Below, in pieces: positions 34,094 to 35,006 of a stretch of DNA of 35,006 nucleotides. Below the pieces are notes generated by a model. That model worked only from the letters and a program-made list of their open reading frames with translations, was not told the origin of the DNA and ran no database searches. Source of the stretch: Plantago elongata. Its lineage: Eukaryota; Streptophyta; Magnoliopsida; Lamiales; Plantaginaceae. Within the stretch, counting starts at the first letter, position 1; the number at the start of each line of letters is the position of its first letter. The position numbers and the translations under genes are program-made. The stretch covers positions 1 through 35,006 of the forward strand of contig JAYMSP010001196.1 of assembly GCA_036897095.1 (NCBI GenBank), in the 5' to 3' direction.

Positions 34094-34914
34094 AATATTA
34101 ATTCGCATCTCACTCGCTCGTAATAGTTTCTGGCCCGATGATGCCCATAGAGCACTTACCCAGGTCTTCCATTCGAGGATGGAGTTACCGGGACATGGTG
34201 GTGAGAAGTGGTCATTTCTCTCAAACGACATGAAGAGGTACTACTTCAATGAGCTCAGGGTAAGCTTAAAACAATATAAGATGAGTTGTTGCTTGTGTGT
34301 AATTTTCGTTGAATTGTGTGATATGTTAGCCACTGTACTTGGATGATATGTTAGTCATCATTAATTGTGTTTAGTACATTTTAGTACAATATGTGTGGTA
34401 TGTTAGCCACTGTACTTGTGTGATATGTTAGTCACCATTGTGTTTAATACATTTTAGGACAATATGCGTGGTACGTTAGCCAATGTACTTGGGTGATATG
34501 TTAGTCATCATTGTGTTAGTTGTTCTATTGAATGAGATATTTTGTTAAGTTCTATTTGTTGTTCCATTTGGCTTGTGTATTGTCATTTATGTGTCGTGGA
34601 AAATGTTGTAGAAAAAGTACTACATCCCCAATGCTTTACTTCCCCAGTTGTGGGATACTTTTGAGACAGTAGGGTGGAACCAGTACAGAAAGATGATTAG
34701 TGTTGGAAAGAAGCAATGGACAACTCAGAAGACGAAGTCAAAATGGATAGGGGATGATGCCCTCCCCTTGTGGGCGGAGTACTGGCGCGACCCTATTATA
34801 GTTGACACAGCTTGGAAAAATCAGCAAAATTTATTGTCTCAATCGACTGGTGGTGTTGGTACATCCATACACCTGCTAGGGACCCGAGCAGCTATGACAT
34901 ATTACACTATGAGG
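34094..34914 (+). CDS. CACTA-associated Transposase_24-like (Ptta/En/Spm) protein, partial
   Basis: Two exons are clear. The first is about 34094-34259, after a ctaatag acceptor, and reads RNSFWPDDAHRALTQVFHSR and then KWSFLSNDMKRYYFNELR. The second is 34612-34914, phase 0, and reads KKYYIPNALLPQLWDTFE, then NQYRKMISVGKKQW, then WIGDDALPLWAEYWRDP and STGGVGTSIHLLGTRAAM. The pattern of a WF/YYFNEL helix, a WxxxxxxxYRKM segment, P/W-rich linker and TGG-S motif fits Pfam Transposase_24 (PF03004), found in the second protein of plant CACTA elements and thought to bind element DNA or assist the transposase. The intervening intron is 34260-34611. A donor (agg|gttagt) follows 34914, so the gene continues past the window. 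The 5' start was not found. Both exons are free of stops, so the copy may be fairly young. Confidence 0.65.
34316..34513. repeat. ~75-bp tandem repeat in the transposase-gene intron
   Basis: Three consecutive units begin gtgtgatatgttagcc, gtgtggtatgttagcc and gcgtggtacgttagcc, at 34316, 34393 and 34466. They are 77, 73 and (partial) about 48 bp long. Each unit also contains a second internal gatatgttagtca, so a half-unit periodicity is visible. The repeat lies wholly inside the intron between the two transposase exons. Confidence 0.85.
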
Positions 34915-35006
34915 GTTAGTGATTAATGACACTTACTAGTTTCTTGTTTTCAATTCTCGATTCATCTTTGGTGTTATTCTATTCGATTCCGAAGCTACCA
35001 ATTAAC

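Larger units (their letters stand above)
32920..35006 (+). mobile_element. CACTA (En/Spm) transposon, left end and 5' part; right end outside window
   Basis: The terminal sequence cactataagaaa at 32920 is the standard CACTA inverted-repeat end. It is followed by subterminal repeats of tagcgacg in both orientations within 140 bp: cgtcgctaaaa and tagcgacgaa near 32960, atagcgacgg near 33022, tagcgacggg near 33043, cgtcgctaa near 33064. Such subterminal motifs are transposase-binding sites in the En/Spm group. A GC-rich hairpin, a pyrimidine-rich leader and exons with a Transposase_24-like domain follow. The bases cca or caa just before the end could be the 3-bp target duplication, but the other end is not visible. 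Confidence 0.85.

Overview
This window looks like nuclear DNA from a flowering plant, most likely a eudicot. The genes have GT-AG introns, the intergenic DNA is AT-rich, and the mobile elements are typical plant types (CACTA, hAT, Stowaway, Copia LTR, LINE, SINE). The species cannot be named from the sequence alone. There is no operon structure, CRISPR array, rRNA or functional tRNA.

Layout. Positions 1-5900 hold two neighbouring copies of an unrecognised four-helix membrane-protein gene. The copy cut by the left edge carries a one-base insertion and is probably a pseudogene. The second copy (4865-5862, + strand, three exons) is intact. Between them are a LINE fragment with a perfect 13-bp target duplication, a Stowaway-type MITE and a second terminal-repeat element. 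At 6385-8175 (+) is a small nuclear gene for mitochondrial ribosomal protein mS41 (IGR-motif family). The interval 8.2-13.9 kb holds no convincing gene, only repeats and a degenerate tRNA-derived SINE. At 13893-14486 (-) is a single-exon atypical bHLH factor of the AIF type (bHLH147-150 group). The interval 14.5-21.5 kb is a repeat-rich gap with a Copia 3' LTR, two TIR elements and an 80-bp tandem duplication.

Positions 21511-32019 (-) hold the main gene, an ortholog of SUPPRESSOR OF QUENCHING 1 (SOQ1). I could read it through 28 exons with every phase matching, giving a 1078-residue protein: HAD-like hydrolase, one membrane helix, thioredoxin-like domain (CCINC), NHL beta-propeller and a C-terminal cysteine-containing domain. 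One of its introns starts with GC instead of GT.

Upstream of SOQ1, from about 32.3 kb, lies LTR-like DNA abutting the left end of a CACTA (En/Spm) transposon. That element starts at 32920 and runs off the right edge, and it carries two exons of a Transposase_24-type protein.

The host genes do not form a pathway together: one acts in thylakoids, one in mitochondria, one in the nucleus and one is an unknown membrane protein. I found no convincing undescribed biological system. The most unusual points are the orphan membrane-protein pair, the GC-AG intron and several well-delimited mobile elements.
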